From Gammaproteobacteria bacterium (GTDB lineage: Bacteria; Pseudomonadota; Gammaproteobacteria; JABCZS01): 41,867 nt of DNA. The stretch spans positions 1-41,867 of the forward strand of contig JABDAR010000011.1 of NCBI GenBank assembly GCA_013289085.1. The letters run 5' to 3'. A model generated the notes under the pieces. It worked only from the letters and a program-made list of their open reading frames with translations. It did no database searches and had not been told where the DNA came from. Within the stretch, counting starts at the first letter, position 1. Every line of letters begins with the position of its first letter. Below are positions 18,777 through 28,524 of this stretch, one piece after another. The position numbers and the translations under genes were made by a program.

Positions 18777-19946
18777 AATATAACTCAATAAACCATCTGC
18801 TAATTTGGGTTCAAACCATGTCGATTTTGGTGGCATAATCTCATGGGCATCAGCAACATGCAATAATTCTTGCATGCTGGTGGGATACATTAAAAATCCT
18901 GCATCACACTCTCCTGAATCAATGAGTTGTTTAATCTGTTGCAATGCATCCTGGCCGCCCACAAATGCAATATTATTGTCTTTGCGAATATCATGAATAC
19001 CCAATAATGGCGTTAATACCTTTTCGGTTAATGTGTCAACATCTAATTTATTACTGCTTGTTTTTAATAAATATGTTTTGTTTTTTACATATAAAATAAT
19101 CTCGCCCTTTTCTTTAGGCGCGCGTAAAGCACCTTCTTCGCTCACATTAAATTCTTTTTGCAGATCTTGTATGAATTTTTGTAGATCATTTATTTTTTTA
19201 ATCACGCGATGATAACCTAGAATAACCAGTTCATCTTCTGGGAAAATACCCACTAAACTATCGTTATATTCAGGGTGTTTTAAAAAAACTTGATAAGCGG
19301 CTTCATTACGATGATGGCCATCGGCGATATAAATCGTGTCATGTTTATTTAACAGTAATGCAATATTTTCACATACTCTATTATCAGATATTCGCCAAAT
19401 GCGATGAATCACACCCTGTAAATGTGCTGCTAACAAAGGCGGGGTTTCTGTTAATTCTTTCAATAAATGGGTTAACGCAGGATCTTTTTTATAAGCCAAT
19501 AAAGTAGGACTCACTTGCGCGCCCATGGTTTCAATATGTTTGCTTCTATCTAAAACTTTATCAGGCCGCGTTAATTCATGACGACGAATTTTATTTTCTG
19601 CATAGGCTGCGCAACTTGCTCGCGCCATAATTCCAGTTTGTTTATGTGCGCCTTGTTGTAATTGATAAATGTAAAAACAATCTTCTTGATCTTGAACCAA
19701 AATATTTTGCTGTACTAATTTTTTAAAATTCTCATGAGCTTTCAGATAAACTTGCTCATCATGTTCATCAATATCATCTGGTAAATCAATTTCTGCATGA
19801 CTGATATGCAAAAAATCATAAGGCTTATTAGCTGCCATAAGCTTTGCCTGCTTGCGAGTCACCACATCATAAGGCGGAGCTATCACTTCTGCGACATACT
19901 CAGGTTTGGGGTATAAGCCTTTGAAGGGGAAGATAAATGGGGTCAT
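18771..19946 (-). CDS. DUF1015 family protein
   Basis: The 391-residue protein opens with the DUF1015 hallmark IFPFKGLYPKPEYVAEVIAP and PPYDVVTRKQA, and has a central IYIADGHHRNEAAY motif. The DGHHR sequence is shared with ParB/SerK-like folds, some of which phosphorylate free serine; a kinase role here is only a possibility. It is soluble, with no signal peptide. A near-consensus promoter lies 30 bases upstream (19976-20004) and AGGA lies nine bases before the ATG, so it is probably transcribed alone. Its 3' end overlaps the convergent unknown gene by six bases. Confidence 0.88.
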   Translation of the reverse strand: MTPFIFPFKGLYPKPEYVAEVIAPPYDVVTRKQAKLMAANKPYDFLHISHAEIDLPDDIDEHDEQVYLKAHENFKKLVQQNILVQDQEDCFYIYQLQQGAHKQTGIMARASCAAYAENKIRRHELTRPDKVLDRSKHIETMGAQVSPTLLAYKKDPALTHLLKELTETPPLLAAHLQGVIHRIWRISDNRVCENIALLLNKHDTIYIADGHHRNEAAYQVFLKHPEYNDSLVGIFPEDELVILGYHRVIKKINDLQKFIQDLQKEFNVSEEGALRAPKEKGEIILYVKNKTYLLKTSSNKLDVDTLTEKVLTPLLGIHDIRKDNNIAFVGGQDALQQIKQLIDSGECDAGFLMYPTSMQELLHVADAHEIMPPKSTWFEPKLADGLLSYIL

Positions 19947-19975
19947 GCTAAAAATCCTACAATAAATAACTAGGC

Positions 19976-20004
19976 ATTATATACCCATGACTCAGCCTCG
20001 GCAA
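19976..20004 (-). promoter_or_regulatory. Sigma-70 promoter of the DUF1015 gene
   Basis: On the minus strand TTGCCG (19999-20004) and a perfect TATAAT (19976-19981) are separated by exactly 17 bases. The start site would be near 19969, giving a short leader of about 23 bases with an AGGA ribosome-binding site. It lies in the gap downstream of parC. Confidence 0.7.
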
Positions 20005-20019
20005 TTATGATATTTAGCC

Positions 20020-22278
20020 TTAGCTCTCATTTATTGTTATGTCGATTATATTTTCAAGTATGTTCTTTGGCAATACTTTACCGCGTTGGGCGCGTTTGCC
20101 TGTGTATTCTGCTAATTCTTTGGCGCTTATTTTTAAGGATTTTTTCTCGGTTTTTATTTCTAGGCCTTCGCCTTTGTTGAGCACTAACATGAAGCGCATT
20201 TTATCTGAGCCATCTGCTAATTCTTTGGGATTGATTTGCATGATTTTGTTGCCTTTACCTTTGGGGAGAATGGGTAAATCGGCTAGATCAAAAATTAACA
20301 TGTGACCTGCTGCGGAAATGATTGCGAGTTGTTGTTTTTTTACATCACTTACTAATCGTGGTGCGATACTCTCACCATGGGTGGGAACACTTAATACTTG
20401 TTTACCGCTTTTATTTTTTGTTGTTAAATTTTCAACACTGGTTACAAATCCATAACCTGCATTGCTCGCAATGATGACTTGCTGATTGGGATCGGCGAGT
20501 AACATACCGGTAAAAAATGCGCGATCAGGTGGTGTGAATTTTGAGGTTAAAGGTTCACCATAACCACGTGCTGAAGCTAAGGTATGAGGTGATGCAGTAT
20601 AACAACGCCCTGTACTGTCTAAGAAAATCGCGAGTTGATTTGCGCGACCTTTGGCTTCTACTAAAAATTCATCGCCGGATTTATAACTTAAGCCGCGACC
20701 TTCGATTTCATGACCTTTGCCCTGACGTACCCAACCTTTTGCTGATAAAATAACGGTCAGTGGATCGCTAGATACTTTTTCAGTTTCAACCATTTCTTGC
20801 GCAAGTTCACGTTCAACAATTTTTGTTCTGCGTTCATCACCTAAATCTTTGGCTAAAGTTTGTAATTCTTTTTTAATCAGGGTCGTCATTTTGGTTTCAG
20901 ATCCCAATATACTTTCAAGCTCCCCTCGCTCAATTGCAAGTTCTTTTTGCTCGGCTTTGATTTTAACTTCTTCAAGTTTTGCTAAGTGGCGTAATTTTAA
21001 TTCTAAAATAGATTCTGCTTGTTCATCGCTTAACTTGAAGCGGCGCATTAATTCTATTTTTGGTTTTTCTTCATTACGAATAATAGCAATGACTTCATCG
21101 ATATTTAAAAACGCGATTAATAACCCTTCTAAAATATGTAAACGAGAAACGATTTTGTCGAGTCTAAATTGCAAACGGCGCCTTACGGTTTCACGTCTAA
21201 AGATTAACCATTCCGTTAAAATGGTTAGTAGATTTTTAACACGTGGACGGTGATCAAGGCCAATCATATTCAAATTCACACGATAGCTACGCTCTAAATC
21301 TGTAGTTGCAAATAAATGTCTCATTAAAGCATCGTTGTCAATACGGTTTGAGCGTAAAATAATCACTAAGCGAGTGGGCGTTTCATGATCAGATTCATCG
21401 CGTAAATCCACAATCTGTGGTAATTTTTTAGCGTTCATTTGTTGAGCTATTTGCTCTAATACTTTTGCGCCACTGGTTTGATGGGGTAATGCGCTAATGA
21501 CTATTTCATCACGATTGTCTTGATAGACTGCACGCATTCTGACAGAACCATTACCTGTTTCATATATTGTTCGTAAATCAGCTTTACTCGTTATAATTTC
21601 AGCGCCAGTTGGATAATCGGGGCCTGGAATAAATCCACATAAATCTTTAATGCTGGCTTTTGGATTTGATAATAAATATATACAGGCGTCTACAACTTCT
21701 CGTAAATTATGCGGCGGAATATCGGTTGCCATACCGACTGCAATACCGGTTGTACCATTTAATAAAATATTAGGTAATTCTGCAGGTAATAAGCGCGGTT
21801 CATCTAATGTGCCGTCAAAATTAGGTTGCCAATCAGTGGTACCTTGATCCAATTCTTTTAATAATACTTCAGCATAAGGTGCTAAACGTGATTCGGTATA
21901 ACGCATTGCCGCAAAAGATTTAGGATCATCAGCAGATCCCCAATTGCCTTGACCATCGACTAAAGGATAACGATAAGTAAAAGATTGCGCCATTAATACC
22001 ATGGCTTCATAACAAGCGCTATCACCGTGTGGATGAAATTTACCTAATACGTCACCGACGGTACGCGCAGATTTTTTAAATTTTGCTGTGGCTTTTAAGC
22101 CTAATTCTGACATCGCATAAATAATGCGACGTTGCACGGGTTTTAAACCATCGCCAATATGAGGCAATGCCCTGTCTAAAATAACGTACATGGAATAATC
22201 CAAATACGCTTTTTCAGCGAATTCACGTAAAGGCTGTTGTTCTATGCCTTCGAAGTTTAATGTCGATTGTTTTGCCAT
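20020..22278 (-). CDS. parC: DNA topoisomerase IV subunit A
   Basis: The DNA-breaking subunit of topoisomerase IV, which decatenates daughter chromosomes. At 752 residues it matches ParC rather than the longer GyrA. The catalytic tyrosine is Y127 in [10 protein letters not shown]. The quinolone-determining segment [14 protein letters not shown] keeps Ser87 and Glu91, which correspond to E. coli Ser80 and Glu84, so no classical resistance change is present. The C-terminal part forms a shortened beta-propeller region ending in a lysine-rich tail. The ATG has GGAA five bases upstream. It lies downstream of parE, across a palindromic repeat, in the same direction. Confidence 0.96.
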   Translation of the reverse strand: MAKQSTLNFEGIEQQPLREFAEKAYLDYSMYVILDRALPHIGDGLKPVQRRIIYAMSELGLKATAKFKKSARTVGDVLGKFHPHGDSACYEAMVLMAQSFTYRYPLVDGQGNWGSADDPKSFAAMRYTESRLAPYAEVLLKELDQGTTDWQPNFDGTLDEPRLLPAELPNILLNGTTGIAVGMATDIPPHNLREVVDACIYLLSNPKASIKDLCGFIPGPDYPTGAEIITSKADLRTIYETGNGSVRMRAVYQDNRDEIVISALPHQTSGAKVLEQIAQQMNAKKLPQIVDLRDESDHETPTRLVIILRSNRIDNDALMRHLFATTDLERSYRVNLNMIGLDHRPRVKNLLTILTEWLIFRRETVRRRLQFRLDKIVSRLHILEGLLIAFLNIDEVIAIIRNEEKPKIELMRRFKLSDEQAESILELKLRHLAKLEEVKIKAEQKELAIERGELESILGSETKMTTLIKKELQTLAKDLGDERRTKIVERELAQEMVETEKVSSDPLTVILSAKGWVRQGKGHEIEGRGLSYKSGDEFLVEAKGRANQLAIFLDSTGRCYTASPHTLASARGYGEPLTSKFTPPDRAFFTGMLLADPNQQVIIASNAGYGFVTSVENLTTKNKSGKQVLSVPTHGESIAPRLVSDVKKQQLAIISAAGHMLIFDLADLPILPKGKGNKIMQINPKELADGSDKMRFMLVLNKGEGLEIKTEKKSLKISAKELAEYTGKRAQRGKVLPKNILENIIDITINES

Positions 22279-22293
22279 ATCAGTTCCGCTGTT

Positions 22294-22343
22294 AAATCGC
22301 CCCCTTTATGAAAGGGGGCCGCGCGCTAGCGCGGGGGGATTTT
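22294..22343. repeat. REP-like palindromic element between parE and parC
   Basis: A 50-base copy of the element seen at 637-684, in the opposite orientation. Its 21-base hairpin (22299-22319) is identical to bases 1-21 of the window. It is followed by a second GC hairpin centred on gcgctagcgc and by the inverted outer end ggggggatttt. Its right end reaches the parE stop codon (22342-22344), so it fills most of the 63-base parE-parC gap and would be transcribed as stacked hairpins. Confidence 0.8.
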
Positions 22344-24225
22344 ATATCTCCGCTAAATCGCCTTTTTGTTCTAACCAGGTTTTTCTATCACCCGCACGTT
22401 TTTTACCCAGTAATAAATCCATCATTTGCTGTGTCTTTTCTGCATTATCAATTGTCAGTTGCACTAAGCGACGCGTTTCTGTGGCCATTGTGGTCTCACG
22501 CAATTGCAATGGATTCATTTCGCCCAAACCTTTGAATCGTTGCACAGACACTTTGGTTTTCTTGGCCGCAAGACTGTCTAAAACACCTTTTTTCTCCGCA
22601 TCATCTAATGCATAAAATACTTCTTTACCGGCATCAATACGATACAGCGGCGGCATCGCCACAAAAATATTGCCTGCATTCACTAATGGTCTAAAGTGCT
22701 GTAAAAATAAAGCGCACAGTAAGGTCGCAATATGCGCACCATCAGAGTCCGCATCGGCCAGAATACAAATTTTATGATAACGTAAACCATCAATTTTATC
22801 AGAACCGGGATCAACGCCTATCGCCACTGCAATATCATGTACTTCTTGCGAAGCGAGTACTTGATCGACATCTACTTCCCAAGTATTTAATATTTTACCG
22901 CGCAGTGGCATCACGGCTTGATAATCACGATTACGCGCTTGCTTTGCAGAACCGCCCGCAGAATCCCCTTCTACTAAAAATAATTCGCAAAGACTCGGTT
23001 CATTCGACACACAATCTGCTAATTTTCCTGGTAATGCAGGTCCCGTGGTCACTGTTTTACGTGCAACTGCTTTCCCCGCACGCATACGTTTTTGCGCAAG
23101 TTCAATCGCAAGAGCTGCAATTTTTTCGCCTTCATGAACATGTTGATGTAACCATAAACTGAGCGCATCTTTCACCACGCCTTGCACAAAGGGTGCAGAT
23201 TGTCGTGAGGTTAACCGTTCTTTTGTTTGTGACGCAAACGCAGGTTCTTGCATTTTTACGGAGAGTACATAGGCGCATTGTTCCCAAACATCATCCGGCG
23301 CAAGCTTTACACCCCGTGGCAATAAATTTCTCACTTCGCAAAATTCACGCAAAGCTTCCAATAAACCTGCGCGTAAACCATTCACATGGGTACCGCCTTG
23401 CTCAGTTGGAATTAAATTCACGTAACTTTCGGTGAGTTTTTCACCCCCATCCTGTTGCCACACTAATGCCCAATCTACAGTTTCTGTTTGTGCAGCAAAT
23501 TGGCCAATAAAAGGAGTTTCGGGTAAATAATTAACACCTACCAAATAACCCAATAAATATTCTTTAATGCCGTCTTCATAATGCCAAACATCTGTTTTAC
23601 CCGTTTGTTCTTCATGGAATGTCACATGCAAACCCGGACATAATACCGCTTTGGCACGCAACACATGCTTTAATTGTGTCACTGAAAATTTCGGCGTATC
23701 AAAATAATGAGCATTCGGCCAAAAACGAATAAATGTTCCTGTTTCTTGAGATTTAACTTTACCAATGGTGTGTAATTTTTCTGTAACATCACCATTTTCC
23801 AGACGCATTTTATAAGACTGGCCATCACGCTTTATAATGACTTCTAAGTGACTGGATAAAGCATTCACCACGGAAACGCCCACACCGTGTAAGCCACCCG
23901 AAAATTGATAATTTTTATGTGAAAATTTCCCGCCAGCATGCAAGCGGGTCAAGATTAATTCCACACCGGAGATTTTTTCTTCAGGATGTTTATCGACCGG
24001 CATACCGCGACCATCATCGGCCACCGATAATGAACCATCTTTATATAAAATAACTTCTATACTTTTTGCAAATCCGGCGATGGCTTCATCGACACTATTA
24101 TCAATGACTTCTTGCGCCAAGTGATTTGGACGTGTGGTATCGGTATACATACCTGGGCGCCGTTTGACAGGATCTAACCCGGTCAATACCTCAATGGACT
24201 CAGCTGTGTATTTCTGATTACTCAT
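22342..24225 (-). CDS. parE: DNA topoisomerase IV subunit B
   Basis: The ATPase subunit of topoisomerase IV. The GHKL ATPase domain shows EVIDNSVDEAIAGFAKSI, DDGRGMPVDKHPEE and GGLHGVGVSVVNALS. The TOPRIM domain shows LVEGDSAGGSAKQARNRDYQ, LRGKILNTWEV and DADSDGAHIATLL. The C-terminus has RFKGLGEMNP. It has 627 residues, the ParE size and short of GyrB. The TOPRIM motif GGSAKQARNRDYQAVMPLRG is ParE-like. It is transcribed away from the 24323 gene. No SD is obvious before the ATG. parC follows. Confidence 0.97.
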   Translation of the reverse strand: MSNQKYTAESIEVLTGLDPVKRRPGMYTDTTRPNHLAQEVIDNSVDEAIAGFAKSIEVILYKDGSLSVADDGRGMPVDKHPEEKISGVELILTRLHAGGKFSHKNYQFSGGLHGVGVSVVNALSSHLEVIIKRDGQSYKMRLENGDVTEKLHTIGKVKSQETGTFIRFWPNAHYFDTPKFSVTQLKHVLRAKAVLCPGLHVTFHEEQTGKTDVWHYEDGIKEYLLGYLVGVNYLPETPFIGQFAAQTETVDWALVWQQDGGEKLTESYVNLIPTEQGGTHVNGLRAGLLEALREFCEVRNLLPRGVKLAPDDVWEQCAYVLSVKMQEPAFASQTKERLTSRQSAPFVQGVVKDALSLWLHQHVHEGEKIAALAIELAQKRMRAGKAVARKTVTTGPALPGKLADCVSNEPSLCELFLVEGDSAGGSAKQARNRDYQAVMPLRGKILNTWEVDVDQVLASQEVHDIAVAIGVDPGSDKIDGLRYHKICILADADSDGAHIATLLCALFLQHFRPLVNAGNIFVAMPPLYRIDAGKEVFYALDDAEKKGVLDSLAAKKTKVSVQRFKGLGEMNPLQLRETTMATETRRLVQLTIDNAEKTQQMMDLLLGKKRAGDRKTWLEQKGDLAEI

Positions 24226-24269
24226 AGTCTAAGAACTCTATACACAATAAGCCGGTTAAGCAAATTTTT

Positions 24270-24298
24270 TTGACATTAAGTTAATATTAGATTAGTGT
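24270..24298 (+). promoter_or_regulatory. Possible promoter of the four-gene plus-strand operon
   Basis: A perfect -35 TTGACA (24270-24275) lies in the divergent gap with parE. At 17 bases the -10 position reads TAGTGT, a poor match. The surrounding sequence is very AT-rich. It would start transcription about 20 bases before the phosphoribosyltransferase ATG. Confidence 0.35.
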
Positions 24299-24322
24299 GT
24301 TAACTAATACCTGGAAAAACAT

Positions 24323-24937
24323 ATGTCCTTCAAAAATCGTGAACAAGCTGCCCATCTACTCGCGCACAAATTAATAGCTTACCAAGGCAAAAATCCTTTG
24401 GTATTAGCCATTCCACGTGGCGCTGTGCCCATGGCACGGATTATTGCCGATGCTTTGAGAGGTGAAATGGATGTAGTGTTAGTGCATAAAATTGGTGCGC
24501 CGTTTCAACAAGAACTTGCCATTGGCGCTGTTGCTGAAAATGGTGATGTGTATTTAAATGATTATGCACATCATGTTACTAAAACTTATATTGATACTGA
24601 GCTACAAAAACAATTAAATGTAATTCATGCAAGACGTATGCAGTATACTCAAAAGCATCTTGCCCCTTTGATAAAAGATCGTATTGTAATTATTGTTGAT
24701 GATGGTATTGCGACAGGCTCTACTATGATTGCTGCGCTCAAATCATTGCGCTCACAACAGCCAGCAAAATTGATAGTTGCGGTTGGCGTTGGCCCAAATG
24801 ATACCATCGAATTTTTACAAACACTGGCAGATGAAGTCGTGTGTTTAGAAACACCCGATAGTTTTTACGCAGTCGGACAATTTTTTCAAGAGTTTCCACA
24901 AGTATCTGATGAGGAAGTGATCAATGCTTTTAAATAA
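24323..24937 (+). CDS. Phosphoribosyltransferase family protein
   Basis: The 204-residue protein has a type I phosphoribosyltransferase fold. The PRPP-binding loop VIIVDDGIATGSTM lies at about residues 122-134, preceded by the beta strand PLVLAIPRGAVPMA and the conserved VHKIGAPFQQELAIGAV. This ComF-unlike subgroup is often fused to, or next to, an alpha/beta hydrolase, as here. The base or other acceptor is unknown. It is the first gene of a plus-strand operon and overlaps the hydrolase gene by 14 bases. The start is the ATG after the divergent promoter gap. Confidence 0.85.
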   Translation: MSFKNREQAAHLLAHKLIAYQGKNPLVLAIPRGAVPMARIIADALRGEMDVVLVHKIGAPFQQELAIGAVAENGDVYLNDYAHHVTKTYIDTELQKQLNVIHARRMQYTQKHLAPLIKDRIVIIVDDGIATGSTMIAALKSLRSQQPAKLIVAVGVGPNDTIEFLQTLADEVVCLETPDSFYAVGQFFQEFPQVSDEEVINAFK

Positions 24938-25535
24938 AGATGATTTAATCATTCCAGAACATGCGATAGGTATTGTTATTTTTGCACATGGCAGTGGTAG
25001 CGGCAGCGATAGTCCACGCAATCAATATGTCGCAAAAATATTACAACAAGCAAGCATCGGCACTTTTTTATTTGATTTATTAACCGAAGAAGAAGATGCG
25101 AATTATGAAAATCGTTTTAATATTCCATTATTAACAGAACGTTTAATTAGCGCAACCCAATGGGTACAACAACAAAAAATCGCAAAAGATTTACCTCTCA
25201 GTTATTTCGGCGCATCCACCGGTGCAGCCTCTGCACTTTTTGCTGCAGCACAATTAGGCAAAACAATTCATTGTGTAGTCAGTCGTGGCGGACGACCCGA
25301 TCTAGCGATGGACGCATTACAAAAAGTAGTATCCCCTACATTACTAATTGTGGGTGGTAATGATGATGTGGTGATTGAGCTTAATCAAAAAGCATATGCA
25401 CAATTGCAGGTTGAGAAAGAATTAAAAATTATCCCAGGCGCGACGCATTTATTTGAAGAACCTGGGACTTTGGAGCAGGTAGCTATTGTTGCAAAACAGT
25501 GGTTTATGAAGTATCTAGGAGCGATAACATCATGA
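24924..25535 (+). CDS. Alpha/beta hydrolase (dienelactone-hydrolase-like)
   Basis: The 203-residue cytosolic hydrolase has an oxyanion-region strand IVIFAHGSGSGSDSPRNQ, the nucleophile elbow GASTG (Ser98), an acidic residue in IVGGNDDVV (Asp147 or Asp148) and His175 in PGATHLFEEPG. This is a complete serine-hydrolase triad. The substrate is not predictable. GAGG lies nine bases before the ATG, inside the end of the phosphoribosyltransferase gene. Its TGA overlaps the hutG start as ATGA, so the genes are translationally coupled. In some bacteria the first two genes of this operon are one fused protein. Confidence 0.85.
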   Translation: MLLNKDDLIIPEHAIGIVIFAHGSGSGSDSPRNQYVAKILQQASIGTFLFDLLTEEEDANYENRFNIPLLTERLISATQWVQQQKIAKDLPLSYFGASTGAASALFAAAQLGKTIHCVVSRGGRPDLAMDALQKVVSPTLLIVGGNDDVVIELNQKAYAQLQVEKELKIIPGATHLFEEPGTLEQVAIVAKQWFMKYLGAITS

Positions 25536-26473
25536 TAAATTGGCAAGGCCGCATTGATGGGAAAACGCCTGAACATTTGAGAATCCATCAATTAGTCACC
25601 CCTTTTAAGCACGAGCAAGAATCTGGGGTTGTGATGCTTGGTTTTGCTTGTGATGAAGGTGTTAGGCGCAATCAGGGGCGTGTTGGGGCAGCAATGGCGC
25701 CGGATATCATTCGTAGGCAAATGGCTAATTTTGCTGTTCATCAAGATATTCACTTATATGATGCTGGGAATATCGCCTGTGAAGGTGGGGATTTAGAGGA
25801 TGCGCAGCACGTGTTGGCCCATACTGTTCAGGATATATTAGAACAACACCATTTGCCGATCGTTTTGGGCGGGGGGCATGAAGTGGCTTTGGGGAGTTTT
25901 TCAGGTTTATTTAATGCCTATAAAGCCAAAGCACCACGGATTGGCATTATTAATTTTGATGCGCATTTTGATTTACGTGAAGATTCCATCGGCTCTTCTG
26001 GCACGCCTTTTCTGCAAATAGCTAAGCATTTAGAAGCGCATGGACAAGAATTTCATTATCTGTGTTTAGGCATTTGCGAAAATTCGAATACCCAAGCTTT
26101 ATTCAGCCGTGCAAAGGACTTAAAAGTAGGCTTTATATATGACAATCAACTAACTACTAAATATATGGCGAAAAACTTACATCAAATCGAGCAGTTTTTG
26201 GAAAAAGTTGATATAATTCACCTTTCGATTGATCTGGACGTTTTTTCCTATATGCAAGCGCCGGGTGTAAGTGCCCCCGCCGTATTAGGGGTTGAGCTTG
26301 GGGTCATCGAACAGTTGTTGCAAGTTATTTTTTCAAGTAAAAAAGTACGTCTTGCCGATATTGCGGAATGTAATCCTACATATGATATTCAACATCATAC
26401 CGCGCGGCTTGCAGCCTATTTAACCATGGACATCATAAAAACCTGGAGTGTCTTATGCAAGAATGGCATTTAG
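25532..26473 (+). CDS. hutG: Formimidoylglutamase (ureohydrolase family)
   Basis: Member of the arginase/agmatinase ureohydrolase family, likely hydrolysing N-formimidoyl-glutamate to glutamate and formamide, the last step of one histidine-degradation route. Metal ligands are visible: His116 in VLGGGHEVAL, Asp143/His145/Asp147 in NFDAHFD, and Asp234/Asp236 in LSIDLDVF. The SSGTPF segment is typical of HutG rather than arginase or agmatinase. It has 313 residues. The ATG is chosen at the ATGA overlap with the hydrolase, with AGGAG ten bases upstream. No hutH, hutU or hutI is in the window. The gltS gene that follows fits a glutamate-related role. Confidence 0.82.
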   Translation: MINWQGRIDGKTPEHLRIHQLVTPFKHEQESGVVMLGFACDEGVRRNQGRVGAAMAPDIIRRQMANFAVHQDIHLYDAGNIACEGGDLEDAQHVLAHTVQDILEQHHLPIVLGGGHEVALGSFSGLFNAYKAKAPRIGIINFDAHFDLREDSIGSSGTPFLQIAKHLEAHGQEFHYLCLGICENSNTQALFSRAKDLKVGFIYDNQLTTKYMAKNLHQIEQFLEKVDIIHLSIDLDVFSYMQAPGVSAPAVLGVELGVIEQLLQVIFSSKKVRLADIAECNPTYDIQHHTARLAAYLTMDIIKTWSVLCKNGI

Positions 26474-27660
26474 ATTTAGTCACCACCAGCGCATTAACTG
26501 TTATGCTTGTAATGCTGGGCTTTCAATTAAAACATCGCATTAAATTTCTCGAACGTTTTTGTATTCCCGTCGCGGTTATTGGCGGATTTGCTGCGGCGAT
26601 GATCAATTTAATTTTTAAAGAAACTGGGTTTTTTGTTATTCATTATGATACTACTTTGCAAGTCCCTGCTATGGTGGCTTTTTTTACCACTATTGGTTTG
26701 GCTGGCAGTTATACGCTCATTAAACAGGGCGGGAAATTGCTAATTACTTATTTAGTCATTTGTTGGATACTGGTTATTTTTCAAGATGTTGTGGGTGCAA
26801 CGCTGGCAGGATTATTTGGACTAAACCCAATATTTGGCGTGATGGCAGGTGGTGTTTCATTACAAGGTGGACATGGTACTGCAGCCGCATTTGGCAGTAT
26901 GGCAGAAAGTTTAGGTGTTACTGATGCCACTACAGTAGCACTTGCTTGCGCTACCTTTGGACTTATTGCAGGTGGATTATTAGGTGGACCTGTTGCCGCA
27001 CGTTTAATTAAAAAACATCAATTAGTCATTCCCGGTGAACAGGGCACGACAGCACCTGCGCCTCTTTATGATCGTGAAGAAAATTTACAACTGACCACTT
27101 ATCAATTAATCGCTTCTGGTGGACTTATCTTAGTATTAATGACATTGGGCTTTTGGAGTAGTCATTGGTTTGAAAATGCATTTAAAATTGCCCTCCCGAG
27201 TTACGTAGGCGCGATGTTTGTGGCTATAGTGTTCCGTAATATCAATGATCATTTTCGTTTAATTAAATTAAACAACTCTGCGATTGACGTGATTGCAGAT
27301 CTCTCTTTAGGTTTCTTTTTAACCCAAGCAACCATGAATTTAAAAGTATGGGATCTGTATTCATTGGCGTTACCTCTATCCATAATCGTCATTATACAAA
27401 TAATATTACTCACTTTAATCACGTTATATATTGTCTTCCCACTTATGGGAAAAAATTATGATTCGGCTGTCATGTGTTCAGGGCTGATGGGACACGGCTT
27501 AGGTGCAGTGCCGAGCGCAGTTGCTAATATGGATGCCGTCTGCCAAGATTTCAGATCATTTTCATATAAAGCATTTTTAATTGTGCCTTTATGCGGCGCA
27601 GTATTGATTGATATTATCGGCATTCCATTTCATGTGTGGATCATTAATTATTTGAATTAG
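26455..27660 (+). CDS. gltS: Sodium/glutamate symporter
   Basis: Inner-membrane Na+-coupled glutamate carrier of the GltS family. The 401-residue protein has about ten to twelve hydrophobic helices in two inverted halves with glycine-rich re-entrant loops (GVSLQGGHGTAAAFGSM and MCSGLMGHGLGAVPSAVANM). The charged N-terminus starts MQEWHLDLVTT. The ATG has GGAG about seven bases upstream and lies 19 bases inside the 3' end of hutG, so expression is coupled. It is the last gene of the operon; no terminator hairpin is seen in the four-base gap to the convergent gene. Confidence 0.92.
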   Translation: MQEWHLDLVTTSALTVMLVMLGFQLKHRIKFLERFCIPVAVIGGFAAAMINLIFKETGFFVIHYDTTLQVPAMVAFFTTIGLAGSYTLIKQGGKLLITYLVICWILVIFQDVVGATLAGLFGLNPIFGVMAGGVSLQGGHGTAAAFGSMAESLGVTDATTVALACATFGLIAGGLLGGPVAARLIKKHQLVIPGEQGTTAPAPLYDREENLQLTTYQLIASGGLILVLMTLGFWSSHWFENAFKIALPSYVGAMFVAIVFRNINDHFRLIKLNNSAIDVIADLSLGFFLTQATMNLKVWDLYSLALPLSIIVIIQIILLTLITLYIVFPLMGKNYDSAVMCSGLMGHGLGAVPSAVANMDAVCQDFRSFSYKAFLIVPLCGAVLIDIIGIPFHVWIINYLN

Positions 27661-27664
27661 GTTT

Positions 27665-28468
27665 TCACACCCCTTTATTCAAAGTCCACGTGGGCTGATG
27701 TAGTATCTCTTCTTGGAAGGGATAACTACTAATGGAAAATTCACCTGAAAATGGATAATCCATAATTAAAATTAATGAGAATGTAAGCCCAAGCAATACA
27801 CTTAAAGCCATTATAAACAACATTTCTCTAGTTTTTTGTTTTGCTTCGAGTAGACATAAGAAAAACAATATCCCCATCAAAATTAAAAAGATAATCACGC
27901 GTACAAAATTAGGCAAAGTGCTATCCAAATGCCCTAAACGATCATTGCGTGTTGAAATGATTTCATTCAAATCATTGACCATCTCCGCTTGATAGAGTTC
28001 AGAGAATGAATTTGTTTGATTAAGATGGAATATAATCTTCTCTAAGTTTGCTAGTGCAGCAGCGCTCAACTCACTTTCATGACCTTGTTCCATTTTGGGC
28101 CATTCATCATGAATGATACTATCCGTATAAATAATTAATCCTTTTTGTAAAACTTCAGTATCTTTATTAGGTAATAGATCGGCAAAAACCATTAACTTAC
28201 TGATTGATTTCACCTCATGTAAAACACCTTGTTGTAAAGTGGCAAAGTCTTGCCACATCAAAACGATCACAAAGGCTAAAATCACCGAACCTAATTCATT
28301 ACAAATCGTGATAGTGCCTGAAATGTAACTGGCATCTTTAGTCACTAAAAAAGATTTACCAAAGCGTCTGATAATAAAATACATCATAACAGTCAGGCCT
28401 AAAAAAAGGACAGCTGTCATGACCATAATGGCCCAAACAGAATAGTGATTGAGTAAAAAACGTAACAT
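27665..28468 (-). CDS. DUF4239 (bestrophin-like) membrane protein
   Basis: A 267-residue inner-membrane protein with two N-terminal helices (about 12-33 and 53-69), a long soluble middle segment of about 110 residues, and two C-terminal helices (about 185-203 and 212-229). The end carries MDYPFSGEFSISSYPF, the conserved motif of DUF4239 proteins, which are distantly compared with bestrophin channels. Its function is unknown; a channel role is conjecture. It converges with gltS, four bases from its stop. The upstream gap of 65 bases to the rplQ stop could hold its promoter, but none is clear. Confidence 0.8.
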   Translation of the reverse strand: MLRFLLNHYSVWAIMVMTAVLFLGLTVMMYFIIRRFGKSFLVTKDASYISGTITICNELGSVILAFVIVLMWQDFATLQQGVLHEVKSISKLMVFADLLPNKDTEVLQKGLIIYTDSIIHDEWPKMEQGHESELSAAALANLEKIIFHLNQTNSFSELYQAEMVNDLNEIISTRNDRLGHLDSTLPNFVRVIIFLILMGILFFLCLLEAKQKTREMLFIMALSVLLGLTFSLILIMDYPFSGEFSISSYPFQEEILHQPTWTLNKGV

Positions 28469-28524
28469 GAGGTGCCTTAATATCTGCCTATAAAATCAAT
28501 AGTAACAGAGTATTAAGTAAGATC

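Noticed and set aside
22244-22615. Plus-strand open frames across the parE 3' end and the palindromic repeat
   Set aside because: They are antisense to parE and parC and their continuity comes from the repeat; no coding signals.
24226-24269. A parE promoter on the minus strand (TTGCTT with TATAGA)
   Set aside because: The spacing is 15 bases, both boxes are weak, and it would leave only about a dozen leader bases without a ribosome-binding site.
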